DNA of 64,000 nucleotides from an uncultured Bacteroidales bacterium. Its GTDB lineage: Bacteria; Bacteroidota; Bacteroidia; Bacteroidales; Bacteroidaceae. The notes below the pieces were generated by a model, which did no database searches, was not told the DNA's origin, and saw only the letters and a program-made list of their open reading frames with translations. The DNA is taken from NCBI GenBank assembly GCA_902800925.1, contig CADCGD010000038.1, positions 21,655 to 85,654 on the forward strand. The letters run 5' to 3'. The position numbers and the translations under genes were made by a program. Position 1 is the first letter of the stretch. Each line of letters starts with the position of its first letter. Shown piece by piece: positions 24,481 through 33,864 of this stretch.

Positions 24481-26286
24481 TTAATCAATTATTCTGATTC
24501 CACCTTTATCAGCTGAAGACACACTCTGCGCATATGCACGCAAAGCCTTAGACACCATGCGGTTGCGTTTCAAAGGCTGTTGCGGGCGGGCTGCAAGTTC
24601 CTCATCACTCAACTTGACATTGATGCTACGACTGGGGATGTCGATGACGATGATGTCGCCATCCTTTACTTTACCAATATTTCCACCATTTGCAGCTTCA
24701 GGAGAAATGTGTCCGATAGACAAGCCACTAGTTCCACCTGAGAAACGACCATCGGTAATCAGGGCGCATTCCTTACCCATGTGCATACTCTTGATATAGC
24801 TCGTGGGATAGAGCATCTCCTGCATACCAGGACCACCCTTTGGGCCTTCGTGGGTAATCACCACACAGTCGCCCTTCTTCACCTTGCCACCAAGAATTCC
24901 CTCGCAGGCATCTTCCTGAGAGTCGAAGACAACGGCAGGACCTTCGAAGTGCCACAGGCTCTCATCGACACCAGCGGTTTTCACAACACATCCATCCTGT
25001 GCGATATTGCCAAAGAGGACTGCGAGTCCACCATCCTTGGTATAGGCATGTTCGAGGTCTCGGATACAACCGTTGGCACGATCGGTATCGAGTGTACCCC
25101 ACTCTTCCGACTGTGAGCCCATCTTTGTAGAGAAACGATTGCCAGGTGCCGTCTGGTAGATACGGTTTGCTTCCGCATCGACAGCACCATCTACAATACT
25201 GTATTTCTTCAAGGCTTCTGCGAGGGTCATTCCGTCTACACGTGGTGCAGAACCATCAATCAGTCCTCCCTTATTTAGTTCGTTCAGGATTCCCAGAATA
25301 CCACCAGCGCGACCACACTCCTGAACAGAGTACTTTTGCGTGTTGGGGGCCAATTTGCAAAGACAGGGCACCTTACGGCTCAGAGCGTCGATATCATTCA
25401 TGGTGAAGTCAGCACCAGCCTCCTGAGCCACCGCCAACAAATGGAGAACGGTATTCGTTGAACCACCCATCGCGATATCTAACGACATGGCATTCATAAA
25501 AGCCTTACGGGTCGCGATATTGCGAGGCAGTACACTCTCATCGCCATCTTCGTAATAGGCCAAAGCGTTCTTGACAATCTGACGAGCTGCCTGCTTGAAG
25601 AGTTCAACACGATTGGTATGGGTAGCAAGGATAGTTCCGTTGCCAGGTAGTGAAAGGCCAATGGCTTCTGTCAGCGAGTTCATCGAATTGGCAGTGAACA
25701 TGCCCGAACAGGAGCCACAGCCAGGACATGAGCACTGCTCAATCTCCTTCATCTCCTCGTCGGAAACTGATGGGTCGGCACCCTTCACCATTGCCGTAAT
25801 GAGATCGGCATTCTCACCACGCCAACGACCAGCCTCCATAGGTCCGCCTGAACAGAAAACAGCAGGGATATTCAGACGCATAGCAGCCATCAACATACCT
25901 GGTGTCACCTTATCGCAGTTGGAGATGCAAATCATGGCATCAGCCTTGTGGGCGTTGACCATATATTCTACAGAGTCAGCAATGATGTCGCGTGAAGGCA
26001 GCGAGTAAAGCATTCCATCATGTCCCATAGCAATACCATCGTCAATGGCAATGGTATTGAACTCAGCGGCATAGCAGCCCATCTTCTCAATTTCCTCACG
26101 GACAATCTGCCCAATCTCATGCAGGTGCGTATGACCTGGAACAAACTGAGTGAAAGAGTTGACAATAGCAATAATCGGTTTGCCAAACTGCTCATGCTTC
26201 ATACCTGTAGCCACCCATAATGCACGGGCGCCAGCCATTCTTCTGCCTTCCGTGCACACAGCACTGCGTAATTGATGCTTTCCCAT
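24481..26286 (-). CDS. ilvD: Dihydroxy-acid dehydratase
   Basis: IlvD dehydrates dihydroxy acids to 2-oxo acids in valine and isoleucine synthesis and needs an Fe-S cluster. Cluster and metal ligands are in '[15 protein letters not shown]' (about 125) and '[17 protein letters not shown]' (about 193). The catalytic Ser region '[20 protein letters not shown]' is near residue 510. Length of 601 is normal. It is the first gene of the ilvD-ilvB-ilvN-thioesterase operon. Confidence 0.96.
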   Translation of the reverse strand: MGKHQLRSAVCTEGRRMAGARALWVATGMKHEQFGKPIIAIVNSFTQFVPGHTHLHEIGQIVREEIEKMGCYAAEFNTIAIDDGIAMGHDGMLYSLPSRDIIADSVEYMVNAHKADAMICISNCDKVTPGMLMAAMRLNIPAVFCSGGPMEAGRWRGENADLITAMVKGADPSVSDEEMKEIEQCSCPGCGSCSGMFTANSMNSLTEAIGLSLPGNGTILATHTNRVELFKQAARQIVKNALAYYEDGDESVLPRNIATRKAFMNAMSLDIAMGGSTNTVLHLLAVAQEAGADFTMNDIDALSRKVPCLCKLAPNTQKYSVQECGRAGGILGILNELNKGGLIDGSAPRVDGMTLAEALKKYSIVDGAVDAEANRIYQTAPGNRFSTKMGSQSEEWGTLDTDRANGCIRDLEHAYTKDGGLAVLFGNIAQDGCVVKTAGVDESLWHFEGPAVVFDSQEDACEGILGGKVKKGDCVVITHEGPKGGPGMQEMLYPTSYIKSMHMGKECALITDGRFSGGTSGLSIGHISPEAANGGNIGKVKDGDIIVIDIPSRSINVKLSDEELAARPQQPLKRNRMVSKALRAYAQSVSSADKGGIRIID

Positions 26287-26323
26287 ATTTATACTAATTT
26301 ATTTGTTCTGTACTTTTAAGTTG

Positions 26324-26331
26324 CAAAGATA
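26324..26331 (-). promoter_or_regulatory. -7 element of the ilvD operon promoter
   Basis: The minus strand reads TATCTTTG; TTTG at 26355-26358 lies 23 bases upstream, slightly longer than the usual gap. Confidence 0.6.
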
Positions 26332-26367
26332 AGCCTTTTTCAGTAAATAGCCAACAAAATGACAGAA

Positions 26368-26401
26368 AAAATCCCCGCAACGTGATAATTGCGGGGATTT
26401 T
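26368..26401 (-). terminator. Rho-independent terminator of the OmpA gene
   Basis: AAAATCCCCGCAA (26368-26380) pairs perfectly with TTGCGGGGATTTT (26389-26401) and gives a T run on the minus strand. It separates the OmpA gene from the ilvD promoter. Confidence 0.9.
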
Positions 26402-26427
26402 ATAGTTGTTTAAGTATTAAAATCAAA

Positions 26428-27618
26428 TTACTTCTGAGGAGTAACGTCGATGAACTTAGCAACACGGTTGAAGTCGTTCTCAGAAGACAGCTTGTCAGTA
26501 GCACCGAGACCCTCAGCCTCCAGACGGTTAGCAGCAATCTTGTACTTCTTAACAAGAACATTCTTTACAGACTCTGCACGCTGCTTAGCAATGCGTTCGT
26601 TGACTTCCTTAGAACCCTCGGGAGAAGCATAGCCCTCAATCTTAACCATGCTCTCAGGATGATTCTTCATGTACTTGGCAACCATCTCACAGCTTGCCAT
26701 ACCAGCAGCATCAACAGTGGTCTTACCCTGACCGAAGATAACAATTGGCTGCAGGGTTGTTGCCTCCTTCAGGATGCGTTCCTCAACGATGGTCTGTGCA
26801 GGACGAGACTGGCAAGCAGCCAGCTGAGCCTTCAAGTCAGCAATAGTCTGGCCGTCAGCAGCAATCTTACCATCTTTAGCCTGGTTGTCAGCACGCAGTT
26901 CGTTGATCTTGGCATTCAAACCATCAATCTCAGACTGGTCGCGCAGCTGCTCCTTCTTAAAGTTGTGGGAACCATTGCTGTTACCGAACTTATAGTTCAG
27001 ACCAACGCTAACCTGACCAATGGCATTCCACTTATCGTTGAGCTTGCGGAAAGGACTAGCCCATGTAGGAGTTGGCTGACCAAGTACCACAGCAGGTTCA
27101 ATGTAGAGCTGCCAAGCCTTATTAGCACCCATGTTGAAAGCAAAGTCTAAACCGGCCTTAGCATTCAGACCTGAAATAGAGCTTCCAAAAGCGTAGCTGT
27201 AACCACCTCCAACGAGTGCAATCACCTCAAAGCAACGGGGCTGACCCTGATAACCTGCAAAAAGATTATTCAGGTTGAAAGTACCCAAAAGGTCAACGTT
27301 GATAGCGTCAACAAAAGTATACTGTTTCATCATTGACTTCTCAGAAGACTCAAAATACATGTCAGCATCCAAAGCCAAGCCGAATACGGTGGTCAGATTC
27401 TTACCAACACGAACGCCCAGTTTAGGAGCGAAACCCTTCAAGAAACCAGCACCCTCAGCATCGTTCTCATAGGCGAACTTTGACAGAGGAGTAGCAACAC
27501 CAGCGTTAAAACCAACATACAAGTTGTCACCAGCTTTGTTAGAGGTGATAGTTGTCTTCTGCGCAGAGGCAGAAACTGTCAGCAAAGCTGCAGCACACAT
27601 TAAAAATAACTTTTTCAT
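26428..27618 (-). CDS. OmpA-family outer-membrane protein
   Basis: A 396-residue exported protein. The signal peptide 'LMCAAALLTVSASAQ' is followed by an eight-stranded-barrel-like region ending 'VSVGLNYKFGN' (about 35-195), a short coiled coil with 'IDGLNAKINELRADNQAKDG' (about 215-245), and a C-terminal OmpA/MotB peptidoglycan-binding domain (about 280-396) with 'KIEGYASPEGSKEVNERIAKQ'. It starts 38 bases after korC on the same strand and has no obvious promoter of its own. Confidence 0.92.
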   Translation of the reverse strand: MKKLFLMCAAALLTVSASAQKTTITSNKAGDNLYVGFNAGVATPLSKFAYENDAEGAGFLKGFAPKLGVRVGKNLTTVFGLALDADMYFESSEKSMMKQYTFVDAINVDLLGTFNLNNLFAGYQGQPRCFEVIALVGGGYSYAFGSSISGLNAKAGLDFAFNMGANKAWQLYIEPAVVLGQPTPTWASPFRKLNDKWNAIGQVSVGLNYKFGNSNGSHNFKKEQLRDQSEIDGLNAKINELRADNQAKDGKIAADGQTIADLKAQLAACQSRPAQTIVEERILKEATTLQPIVIFGQGKTTVDAAGMASCEMVAKYMKNHPESMVKIEGYASPEGSKEVNERIAKQRAESVKNVLVKKYKIAANRLEAEGLGATDKLSSENDFNRVAKFIDVTPQK

Positions 27619-27656
27619 AGCTTTTTATTATATGAATAACAATATAAGTAATCAGT

Positions 27657-28199
27657 TTATTGTTCTTGGATGATTTTTCCACCCTCTTCGATGGCCTGCA
27701 TATTCAGCGGAATCAGCGCATGGTGACGCTCAGGAAGCGTCTTCTTCAGTGCCTTCTCCACACCAGCAGTACCTACCACAGGACAAACCTTCAGCAGTCC
27801 ACCCAGCACAATCATGTTGAAGACCTTGCCGTTCTTCATCTCGGCAGCCTTGTCCATGGCATCAATGCGGTAGATGGTTATATCCTTACGCGTCGGAGGA
27901 TTGATAATGCCAAAACCATCATAGATCAGGATGCCGCCAGGCTTGATCTTCGGCTCAAACTTCTCCAACGAGGGCTGGTTCAGCACGATGGCCACGTCAT
28001 ACTTGCTGAGGATGGGCGATGAGATGCGCTCGTCACTGACAATCACCGTCACGTTGGCAGTACCACCACGCTGTTCAGGACCGTAGGCTGGCATCCAAGT
28101 CACCTCTTTGTCCTCCATCAGTCCACTATAGGCCAGAATCTTACCCATCGAGAGCACGCCCTGACCTCCGAAACCTGAAATAATTATCTCTTTTTTCAT
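27657..28199 (-). CDS. korC: 2-oxoacid:acceptor oxidoreductase, gamma subunit
   Basis: The 180-residue gamma chain starts 'KKEIIISGFGGQGVLSMGK' and has 'GPEQRGGTANVTVIVSDE', both typical of KorC/VorA/PorG proteins. The complex oxidatively decarboxylates 2-oxoacids to acyl-CoA with reduction of ferredoxin. It follows KorB in a four-gene ferredoxin-KorA-KorB-KorC run. Substrate (2-oxoglutarate or branched-chain 2-oxoacids) is not settled. Confidence 0.88.
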   Translation of the reverse strand: MKKEIIISGFGGQGVLSMGKILAYSGLMEDKEVTWMPAYGPEQRGGTANVTVIVSDERISSPILSKYDVAIVLNQPSLEKFEPKIKPGGILIYDGFGIINPPTRKDITIYRIDAMDKAAEMKNGKVFNMIVLGGLLKVCPVVGTAGVEKALKKTLPERHHALIPLNMQAIEEGGKIIQEQ

Positions 28200-28236
28200 A
28201 ACTATTCACTTTTCACTATTCACTATTCACTTCTCA
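28200..28236 (-). repeat. Microrepeat spacer between korB and korC
   Basis: Repeats of AGTGAATAGTGAA type occupy the whole gap and run into the korB stop region. Confidence 0.65.
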
Positions 28237-29000
28237 CCTGTTGTGTCCTTGAGGTCACCCTTTGGATAGAAGGGGAACATGTTCTCCTTCATCCATTCGT
28301 TAGCCTTGGCGGGTGTCAGTTTCCAACCGCTGTTACAGGTAGAGACGAACTCCACCAGCGATGAGCCCTTGCCAGCCATCGAAGCCTCGAAAGCCTTGCG
28401 CAGCGCCTTCTTAGCCTTGTTGATAGAGGCCACGCTCTCTACACTCTGGCGAGTCACATAGCAGGTACCCTCCAGCTGGGCAGCGATATCAGCCATCTTC
28501 AGGGGATAACCATGAATCTCAGGGTCACGTCCGTAAGGACAGGTAGAGGTCTTCTGACCAATCAGCGTGGTAGGAGCCATCTGACCACCCGTCATACCAT
28601 AGATGGCATTGTTGACGAAGATGATGACGATGTTCTCGCCACGGTTCAGGGCGTGGATGGTCTCACAGGTACCGATACATGCCAGGTCACCATCACCCTG
28701 ATAGGTGAACACCAGACGATCAGGCCATGTGCGCTTGATACCCGTAGCCAGTGCGGGAGCACGACCATGGGCAGCCTCCTGCCAGTCTATATCTATATAG
28801 TTGTACGCGAAGACGGCACAGCCCACAGGCGACACACCTACAGCCTTGTCTTCCATACCCATCTCTTCGATGACCTCGGCAATCAGCTTGTGCACCACGC
28901 CATGACTACATCCTGGGCAGTAGTGCATATTGTTGTCGTTCATCAGCGTCGGCTTCTTGCAGACGATGTTCTCTGGTTGAACTATTTGATTTCTATCCAT
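28227..29000 (-). CDS. korB: 2-oxoacid:ferredoxin oxidoreductase, beta (TPP) subunit
   Basis: The catalytic TPP-binding subunit. It has the Cys motif 'HYCPGCSHGVVHKL' (about 27), 'VSPVGCAVFAYNYIDIDW', the TPP motif 'YQGDGDLACIGTCETIHA' (about 100) and 'MTGGQMAPTTLIGQKTSTCP'. ATG 29000 (MDRNQIVQ) is used rather than a TTG two codons upstream. The 3' gap to korC has ACTATTCACT repeats. Confidence 0.93.
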   Translation of the reverse strand: MDRNQIVQPENIVCKKPTLMNDNNMHYCPGCSHGVVHKLIAEVIEEMGMEDKAVGVSPVGCAVFAYNYIDIDWQEAAHGRAPALATGIKRTWPDRLVFTYQGDGDLACIGTCETIHALNRGENIVIIFVNNAIYGMTGGQMAPTTLIGQKTSTCPYGRDPEIHGYPLKMADIAAQLEGTCYVTRQSVESVASINKAKKALRKAFEASMAGKGSSLVEFVSTCNSGWKLTPAKANEWMKENMFPFYPKGDLKDTTGEK

Positions 29001-29002
29001 TG

Positions 29003-29031
29003 TCAATTATCAATTATCAATTGTCAATTAG
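29003..29031 (-). repeat. Microrepeat spacer between korA and korB
   Basis: Repeats of TTGACAATTGATAATTGATA type; they also form the last codons of the korA frame. Confidence 0.65.
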
Positions 29032-30046
29032 CTTTGTTTTCAAAGCGTTCACGATTTCCTCGGGATCGGGAACGATACCACCCAGACGACCGAACTGCTC
29101 TACGGGTACTGCACCGTTCACTGCCAGACGTACATCTTGTACCATCTGACCAGCGTTGATCTCAGCAACCAGGATACCCTTTACCTTCTTCGACAGCTCA
29201 GCAATCTGCTTCTCAGGGAATGGGAACAGCGTGATGGGACGGAACAGACCGACCTTGATACCCTGCTCGCGGGCAATCTCCACACTCTTCTCAGCGATAC
29301 GGGCTGCAGAGCCAAAGGCTACGATAGCATATTCAGCATCGTCCATCTGCTGCTCCTCGAAGCGCACCTCGTTCTCCTGAATCTTGCGATACTTCTCCTG
29401 CAGAGCCAGGTTACGCTGCTCCATGATTTCAGGCTTCAGCTCCAGCGAGGTAATCACTACGCGCTCACGGTTCTTGGGCTTACCAGTCGAGGCCCAAGGA
29501 CACTGCTTGATGACCTCCTCGTCCGTACGACGGGGCTTGAAGGGAGGCAGCACCACCTTCTCCATCATCTGACCAATGACACCATCGCTCAGAATCATGG
29601 CAGGGTTGCGATACTTGAAAGCCAATTCGAAGGCCAAGTCTACGAAGTCTGCCATTTCCTGCACACTTGACGGAGCCAGCACGATGACCTTGTAGTCACC
29701 ATTACCACCACCACGCGTAGCCTGGAAATAGTCACCCTGCGAAGGCTGGATGGTTCCCAGACCAGGGCCGCCACGCTGCACGTTCACAAACACACCAGGC
29801 ACCTCGGCACCAGCCATATAGGTGATACCCTCCTGCATCAGAGCGATACCAGGAGACGAAGAAGATGTCATGGCACGCTTACCGGCACCGGCAGCACCAT
29901 ATACCATATAAATAGAAGCCAGCTCGCTCTCAGCCTGTACCACCTGCATACCAGTGGTCTCCCAAGGCTTCAGCTCAGCCAGCGTCTCAATCACTTCACT
30001 CTGCGGAGTAATAGGATAGCCGAAATAGCCGTCGCATCTTTTCCAT
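29017..30046 (-). pseudogene. korA: 2-oxoacid:ferredoxin oxidoreductase, alpha subunit, with damaged N terminus
   Basis: From 'CDGYFGYPITPQSEVIETL' to the C terminus the protein is a normal KorA/VorB-type alpha subunit ('MTSSSSPGIALMQEGI', 'GPGLGTIQPSQGDY'). The usual roughly 20 N-terminal residues ('...KGNEAIAEAAIRAG...') are missing. The natural-looking ATG right after the ferredoxin gene (30046) is ten bases from the conserved frame, thus out of frame. The conserved frame stays open upstream only by running through the ferredoxin gene in a nonsense frame. This suggests an out-of-frame deletion of about 60 bases, or a sequence error. Confidence 0.75.
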
Positions 30047-30049
30047 ACC

Positions 30050-30280
30050 TTACTCCTCCACTTTTTTACGATACACGGTGATACATCCGTCTGGGCAGAC
30101 AATGCCACACGAAGCACAACCCACGCAGGCCTCTTCGTTGACAGCCTCCACATACGGATAACCATGCAGATTCACTTTGTTGGCCAGTGCGATAACCTTT
30201 TGAGGACAAGCAATGATGCACAATTGACATCCTTTGCAACGCTCAGTATTCACCACAATGGCGCCTTTCATTTTTGCCAT
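30050..30280 (-). CDS. korD: 4Fe-4S dicluster ferredoxin-type subunit of the 2-oxoacid oxidoreductase
   Basis: A 76-residue iron-sulfur protein with two CxxCxxCxxxCP motifs: 'CKGCQLCIIACP' and 'CVGCASCGIVCP'. It is the delta/ferredoxin-like subunit and first gene of the operon. ATG 30280 ('MAKMKGAIVV') is chosen; upstream codons overlap the promoter. Confidence 0.92.
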   Translation of the reverse strand: MAKMKGAIVVNTERCKGCQLCIIACPQKVIALANKVNLHGYPYVEAVNEEACVGCASCGIVCPDGCITVYRKKVEE

Positions 30281-30320
30281 TTTGTATTTGTTTAATGCAT
30301 TAACTATCGAATTCGGGGTG

Positions 30321-30352
30321 CAAAGGTACAAATTAGTAGGGAAACCACCAAA
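30321..30352 (-). promoter_or_regulatory. Promoter of the ferredoxin-korABC operon
   Basis: On the minus strand TTTG (30349-30352), a 20-base gap and TACCTTTG (30321-30328). Confidence 0.78.
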
Positions 30353-30448
30353 ATATTTTTGCCTTAAACTAAAAGAAAATGCAATTAATTATGCAAAATC
30401 AATCTTCCGTGCACTAATATTGAAAAAATATGCAGTAATCACTTACAA

Positions 30449-30476
30449 GACTCACGGGGTAAAGTCCCCGTGAGTC
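30449..30476 (-). terminator. Strong hairpin downstream of the VirE/DUF3987 gene
   Basis: GACTCACGGGG (30449-30459) pairs perfectly with CCCCGTGAGTC (30466-30476) around a 6-base loop. It lies 40 bases past the VirE stop. There is no immediate T run, so termination is inferred from the stem strength. Confidence 0.6.
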
Positions 30477-30515
30477 CTCATAATACTAATGTGAGTGTGT
30501 GAGGGCGTTAGGGTG

Positions 30516-32978
30516 TTAGCACATCAGTACACCTGTTTTGCGATAGCGCGACTTGGTGGTGCCACCATCTACAAAGTCCTCGTCCTTTTCTATCAGATGA
30601 TCACGCTGCAAACGACTGATTCGCATATAGGCAGCCGACGCGTTCTTCAGTTGGAAACAGCGCATCACATCATCAGTAGTAAACACCTCTGGCAGACGGT
30701 CGAAGCCCTCGTAGGTCTTCTGCCTGCGCTGCACGTTCACGCTGGCGTCCTTCAACTTATTGTCGAAATAAGCCTCAGCCATGGCGCCAAAGTAGTGACG
30801 CTGACAAGCATACTGCATGTTGACAATCAGTTCTGCCAATTTCCAGTCCACCTCGTCCGTCTCAAACTCACCACACCAGTACTGACCATCCTGCTTCATC
30901 TGGTCCCAATGACGCATCACGATAAATGGTGCAGAGAAGTTCAGGCCATGGTAGGCGCAGCGCTTCAGCAGCATCTCATCAGCTTTCGAGTCGTTCTCGG
31001 CAGCGTCAGCCATGCGGCGTGCCGTCCAGTCGTAGAGTTCATCCACGATCTTCTGCACAGAGAGTTCACCCTTCATCCTGTCCAGCTTCTCGGCCCACTC
31101 CTTCAGGCGATTGTCGCTGTCGTAGTCAACTACACTCTCGCGACTCATCATCTCAAAGTTAGTCGCTGGCAGAGGGATAACGGTTAATCGCGTTGCCAAA
31201 CCACTTCCAAAGTTCTGTTCGTTCACCTTCTTCTTCAGGGCGATGGGCGTGCCTGTATACACGTAGTTCCAATACACGTTGAAGTCTTGCAGAATGGAGT
31301 CCATATTGCTGTATGCCTGTCCATCTTCTTCATTGTGGAACGCCTTCAACTCCAGCGACATCTTGTCTATCCATGAACCACCTTTCTGAACGGTCACCGT
31401 GTTGTCCAACTCGGTATCGAACGTCAGCATGTGCAGGTGCATCTCCTCGCCATCCACCACCTCTACGGCATTCACCATGTCCTGAATAAACTGAGCGTTA
31501 GAGGTTCGTGCAGGATGCACCCTGACCACCACCTTTGGCTTCTTGGGCTTCTCTTTGTTGGCGCCCTTCGTTCGCATCTGCTCACGATAGGCGTTGATGG
31601 CATCCTTGCCCACCTTGTCGGCAGCGACGATGGGTGCCGCCAGGAGTTTAAACAAACGAGTGGCAAAACTCTTTCCGCTAGCTGGGTCACCAATGATGAG
31701 TGCTGAACTGTTCAGGCGTCGCAACTCCTCAGGACGATGATAGAAGCGATAAGTGCAACGAGTCATCAGCGTCATTTCGAATGCGCCTGCAACTATCATT
31801 GCCGCAGGATACTGGCTCTTCTTCAACCCCTTGCAGATGTCCTTCAGAATGGGGAAATCGTCAAACATCGCCTCAATCTGTGAGCCCCAATCCTCCAACT
31901 GAGAATTGATATTGCCACCCTGGAGTGCACACGGGGACTGTCCCCCTGTGCACTTTTCGACGATTTCGCGCATGGGTTTCGTCAGCCCTTTTGGCGGCTC
32001 CTTGCAGGCCGACTCCACGATGGCGTGCAGCTCCTGTTCGTCCAGTCCCAGTCGAGGCATCACCTGCATCAACAACTGTGGATTGTTGTCGCAGATGGCA
32101 CGCAGATTCACTGCCAACTGGTACAGCTTCACGTTCCTCTCGCCCTCCTGCGGCTCACCACCATTGCGCTGCCACCACTCGCTGATAATCTCAGAATACG
32201 GAATGCCCTTGAACGACCGTTCATTTATCTGCGTCATCTGCGATATCTGCGAGCCTTCATTATTCTCGCGGGAAGTTGTTGTTTCTCTCGCAGATTCCGC
32301 TGATTTCGCAGATTTTCTCTCAGCCGCGCTATGACCGTCTCGATATAGAGCATCATATCGCTCACCAAATTCCTTGTTCTCATACGTAAATAACTCCTTG
32401 TCGATGAATAAAATATCACTCTCCTTGCAGATAAAACTCATGCGACTGGCATCCTTGCAACTTTCATCAACCTCCACGCCCAAGACTTCTGCCATAGCGT
32501 GCTGATTATCGATGAGATTGCCTACATTGGGATCTGCTTTGAAGACCACCTTCAAACCTTTTCCAGAGGGAGTAATGTATACCAGCAATATCCTCTCTAA
32601 TGATGATTCTTGGTCTAAGGAATTGGGGAATTTAGGATTATTATTTCCTTGATTCCTTGGTTCCTTAGAATTAGAAATACCCCATCCTTCAAACAGCACC
32701 TTCGGGTTTTCCACGTGATCGATGTCCATTACTACGAGACCCGTCAGTCGTGTTGCACTCTGCTTGCGCCATTGCCCCAGTTTCCCAGCCTTCGACGTGG
32801 TTTCATCAAATGTCGCTTGGAAGATGAAAGCAGGCAACTTACGCTTGAGTGCAGCATCATGCGTCTCGCGATACTTGTCTATGTTCTCGTTCCACTGGGT
32901 TGCCTTGACGAGGGCCCAAAACTGGGCCTCGTCTACTGGCAACGTTGGATTACTGAAATTCTTCTGATAACAAAACAT
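30516..32978 (-). CDS. VirE N-terminal/DUF3987 protein (primase-helicase-like)
   Basis: An 820-residue protein of the Bacteroidales VirE-N/BT4734-like type. The N-terminal part (about 1-200) shows 'LTGLVVMDIDHVENP' and 'LVYITPSGKGLKVVFKADP', a primase-polymerase-like fold. A helical segment with 'PYSEIISEWWQRNGGEPQEG' follows. From about residue 360 comes a DUF3987 P-loop region with Walker A 'IIGDPASGKSFATRLFKLL' (about 430), a Lys-rich insert and 'MLTFDTELDNTVTVQKGGSW'. ATG 32978 is used; the upstream spacer is a TTGAGAATTG-type repeat. It probably acts on nucleic acid, but no function is established. It ends a row of five minus-strand genes. Confidence 0.82.
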   Translation of the reverse strand: MFCYQKNFSNPTLPVDEAQFWALVKATQWNENIDKYRETHDAALKRKLPAFIFQATFDETTSKAGKLGQWRKQSATRLTGLVVMDIDHVENPKVLFEGWGISNSKEPRNQGNNNPKFPNSLDQESSLERILLVYITPSGKGLKVVFKADPNVGNLIDNQHAMAEVLGVEVDESCKDASRMSFICKESDILFIDKELFTYENKEFGERYDALYRDGHSAAERKSAKSAESARETTTSRENNEGSQISQMTQINERSFKGIPYSEIISEWWQRNGGEPQEGERNVKLYQLAVNLRAICDNNPQLLMQVMPRLGLDEQELHAIVESACKEPPKGLTKPMREIVEKCTGGQSPCALQGGNINSQLEDWGSQIEAMFDDFPILKDICKGLKKSQYPAAMIVAGAFEMTLMTRCTYRFYHRPEELRRLNSSALIIGDPASGKSFATRLFKLLAAPIVAADKVGKDAINAYREQMRTKGANKEKPKKPKVVVRVHPARTSNAQFIQDMVNAVEVVDGEEMHLHMLTFDTELDNTVTVQKGGSWIDKMSLELKAFHNEEDGQAYSNMDSILQDFNVYWNYVYTGTPIALKKKVNEQNFGSGLATRLTVIPLPATNFEMMSRESVVDYDSDNRLKEWAEKLDRMKGELSVQKIVDELYDWTARRMADAAENDSKADEMLLKRCAYHGLNFSAPFIVMRHWDQMKQDGQYWCGEFETDEVDWKLAELIVNMQYACQRHYFGAMAEAYFDNKLKDASVNVQRRQKTYEGFDRLPEVFTTDDVMRCFQLKNASAAYMRISRLQRDHLIEKDEDFVDGGTTKSRYRKTGVLMC

Positions 32979-33022
32979 AATTCTCAATTTTCAATTCTCA
33001 ATTCTCAATTTCGAATAATGCT
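32979..33022 (-). repeat. Spacer of AATTGAGAATTG-type microrepeats
   Basis: On the minus strand the whole gap is AATTGAGAATTGAGAATTGA and close variants, ending at the VirE start. A near-identical spacer precedes folD at 40204-40233. Confidence 0.8.
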
Positions 33023-33355
33023 TTAGCAGAATTCGATAAGGTCCAATTCACGTTCTATCAGCGCGTTCTTCGCATCCTGATTGTGCTCGTTGAGCAACTC
33101 GATGACCTGTGCCGTACAGAAGTCCTTGGGGAAGCTGCCGAACACTTTGATGCGCTCCATCGACTCCTTCACCCAGCCCCACGGCAACTTCTTCACCATG
33201 CGGTCCTTCTCGCGCACTCGCGGCTGACGGTTGTACGCCTTAAAGGTTAAACGACCTGTGTTCTGATCCACATACAGAGCACCTTCCACACGCTTGCCAT
33301 TCATTAGCTGGTTCATCAACTCAATGGCGTTCAAAACAAAAATGTACTTTTTCAT
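33023..33355 (-). CDS. Hypothetical protein of the VirE island (110 aa)
   Basis: I do not recognise this family. It starts 'MKKYIFVLNAIELMNQLMNG' and continues with a basic stretch containing 'YNRQPRVREKDRMVKKLPWG', then a helical C-terminal half ('TAQVIELLNEHNQDAKNALI'). The conserved-looking Trp-Gly-Trp ('PWGWVKESMERI') is about residue 58. There is no signal peptide and no Cys motif until the final Cys. The basic centre could bind nucleic acid. It lies 44 bases upstream of the VirE gene. Confidence 0.7.
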   Translation of the reverse strand: MKKYIFVLNAIELMNQLMNGKRVEGALYVDQNTGRLTFKAYNRQPRVREKDRMVKKLPWGWVKESMERIKVFGSFPKDFCTAQVIELLNEHNQDAKNALIERELDLIEFC

Positions 33356-33452
33356 AACTTGTCGAATTTGTGAGTGAAGGTCGTGTCAGAATTTGGCCAT
33401 TTTCACTACGTAGACTTCCTCCACCATGCTTCGACTCGGTTATTTACTTTTC

Positions 33453-33692
33453 TTATTTGATAATGATTTCTTGCGTTCCTCTCAGGCGGACCACTCCCCC
33501 GTTTTGCAGTCCGGCGTTCTTCAGTCCATCGCTCATCTTCCAGTGGCAGCAACAAAACTGCTGTTTCACTTTCAGCCCCATTTTCTGGCAAACTCGCTCG
33601 CCGTCGTTCTCCACTTCCTTCATAGCGCACGAGGCGCACATCTTTTTCACGCTGATGTGATAAGCGTTCAAGCAAACTTCTTGATACTTCAT
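33453..33692 (-). CDS. Small Cys-rich protein (putative zinc-binding, 79 aa)
   Basis: The frame from ATG 33692 starts 'MKYQEVCLNAYHISVKK' and has Cys spaced as in a small zinc ribbon: 'MCASCAMKEVENDGERVC' and 'QQFCCCHWKMSDGLKNAG'. This pattern (CxxC, then an Arg-Val-Cys turn, then Cys with Trp) recurs in small Bacteroidales proteins of unknown function. A longer overlapping frame (33406-33789) lacks such features and is taken as a shadow. TATCTTTG at 33761-33768 is a candidate -7 element. Confidence 0.65.
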   Translation of the reverse strand: MKYQEVCLNAYHISVKKMCASCAMKEVENDGERVCQKMGLKVKQQFCCCHWKMSDGLKNAGLQNGGVVRLRGTQEIIIK

Positions 33693-33864
33693 AGTCGAAA
33701 ATCTTATTTGTTCTATCATAATTATTTTGTTTAAATCGCTGTCTTTTCTGATTGACGATGCAAAGATAGAAACAAAAAAAGTGACGCACTCTATGAAAAA
33801 GTACGTCACGAACAAATTCCCGAACGCAGGAAAATATAACCGAACAGATTCCCGAAAAATAAGC

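Noticed and set aside
30449-30476. Insertion-sequence terminal repeat
   Set aside because: A single short hairpin with no partner copy or transposase; a terminator role after the VirE gene is simpler.
33406-33789. A 127-codon frame on the minus strand
   Set aside because: It overlaps the 79-residue Cys-rich frame. Its composition (runs of Arg, Glu and Gly, no domain pattern) looks like an out-of-frame shadow.
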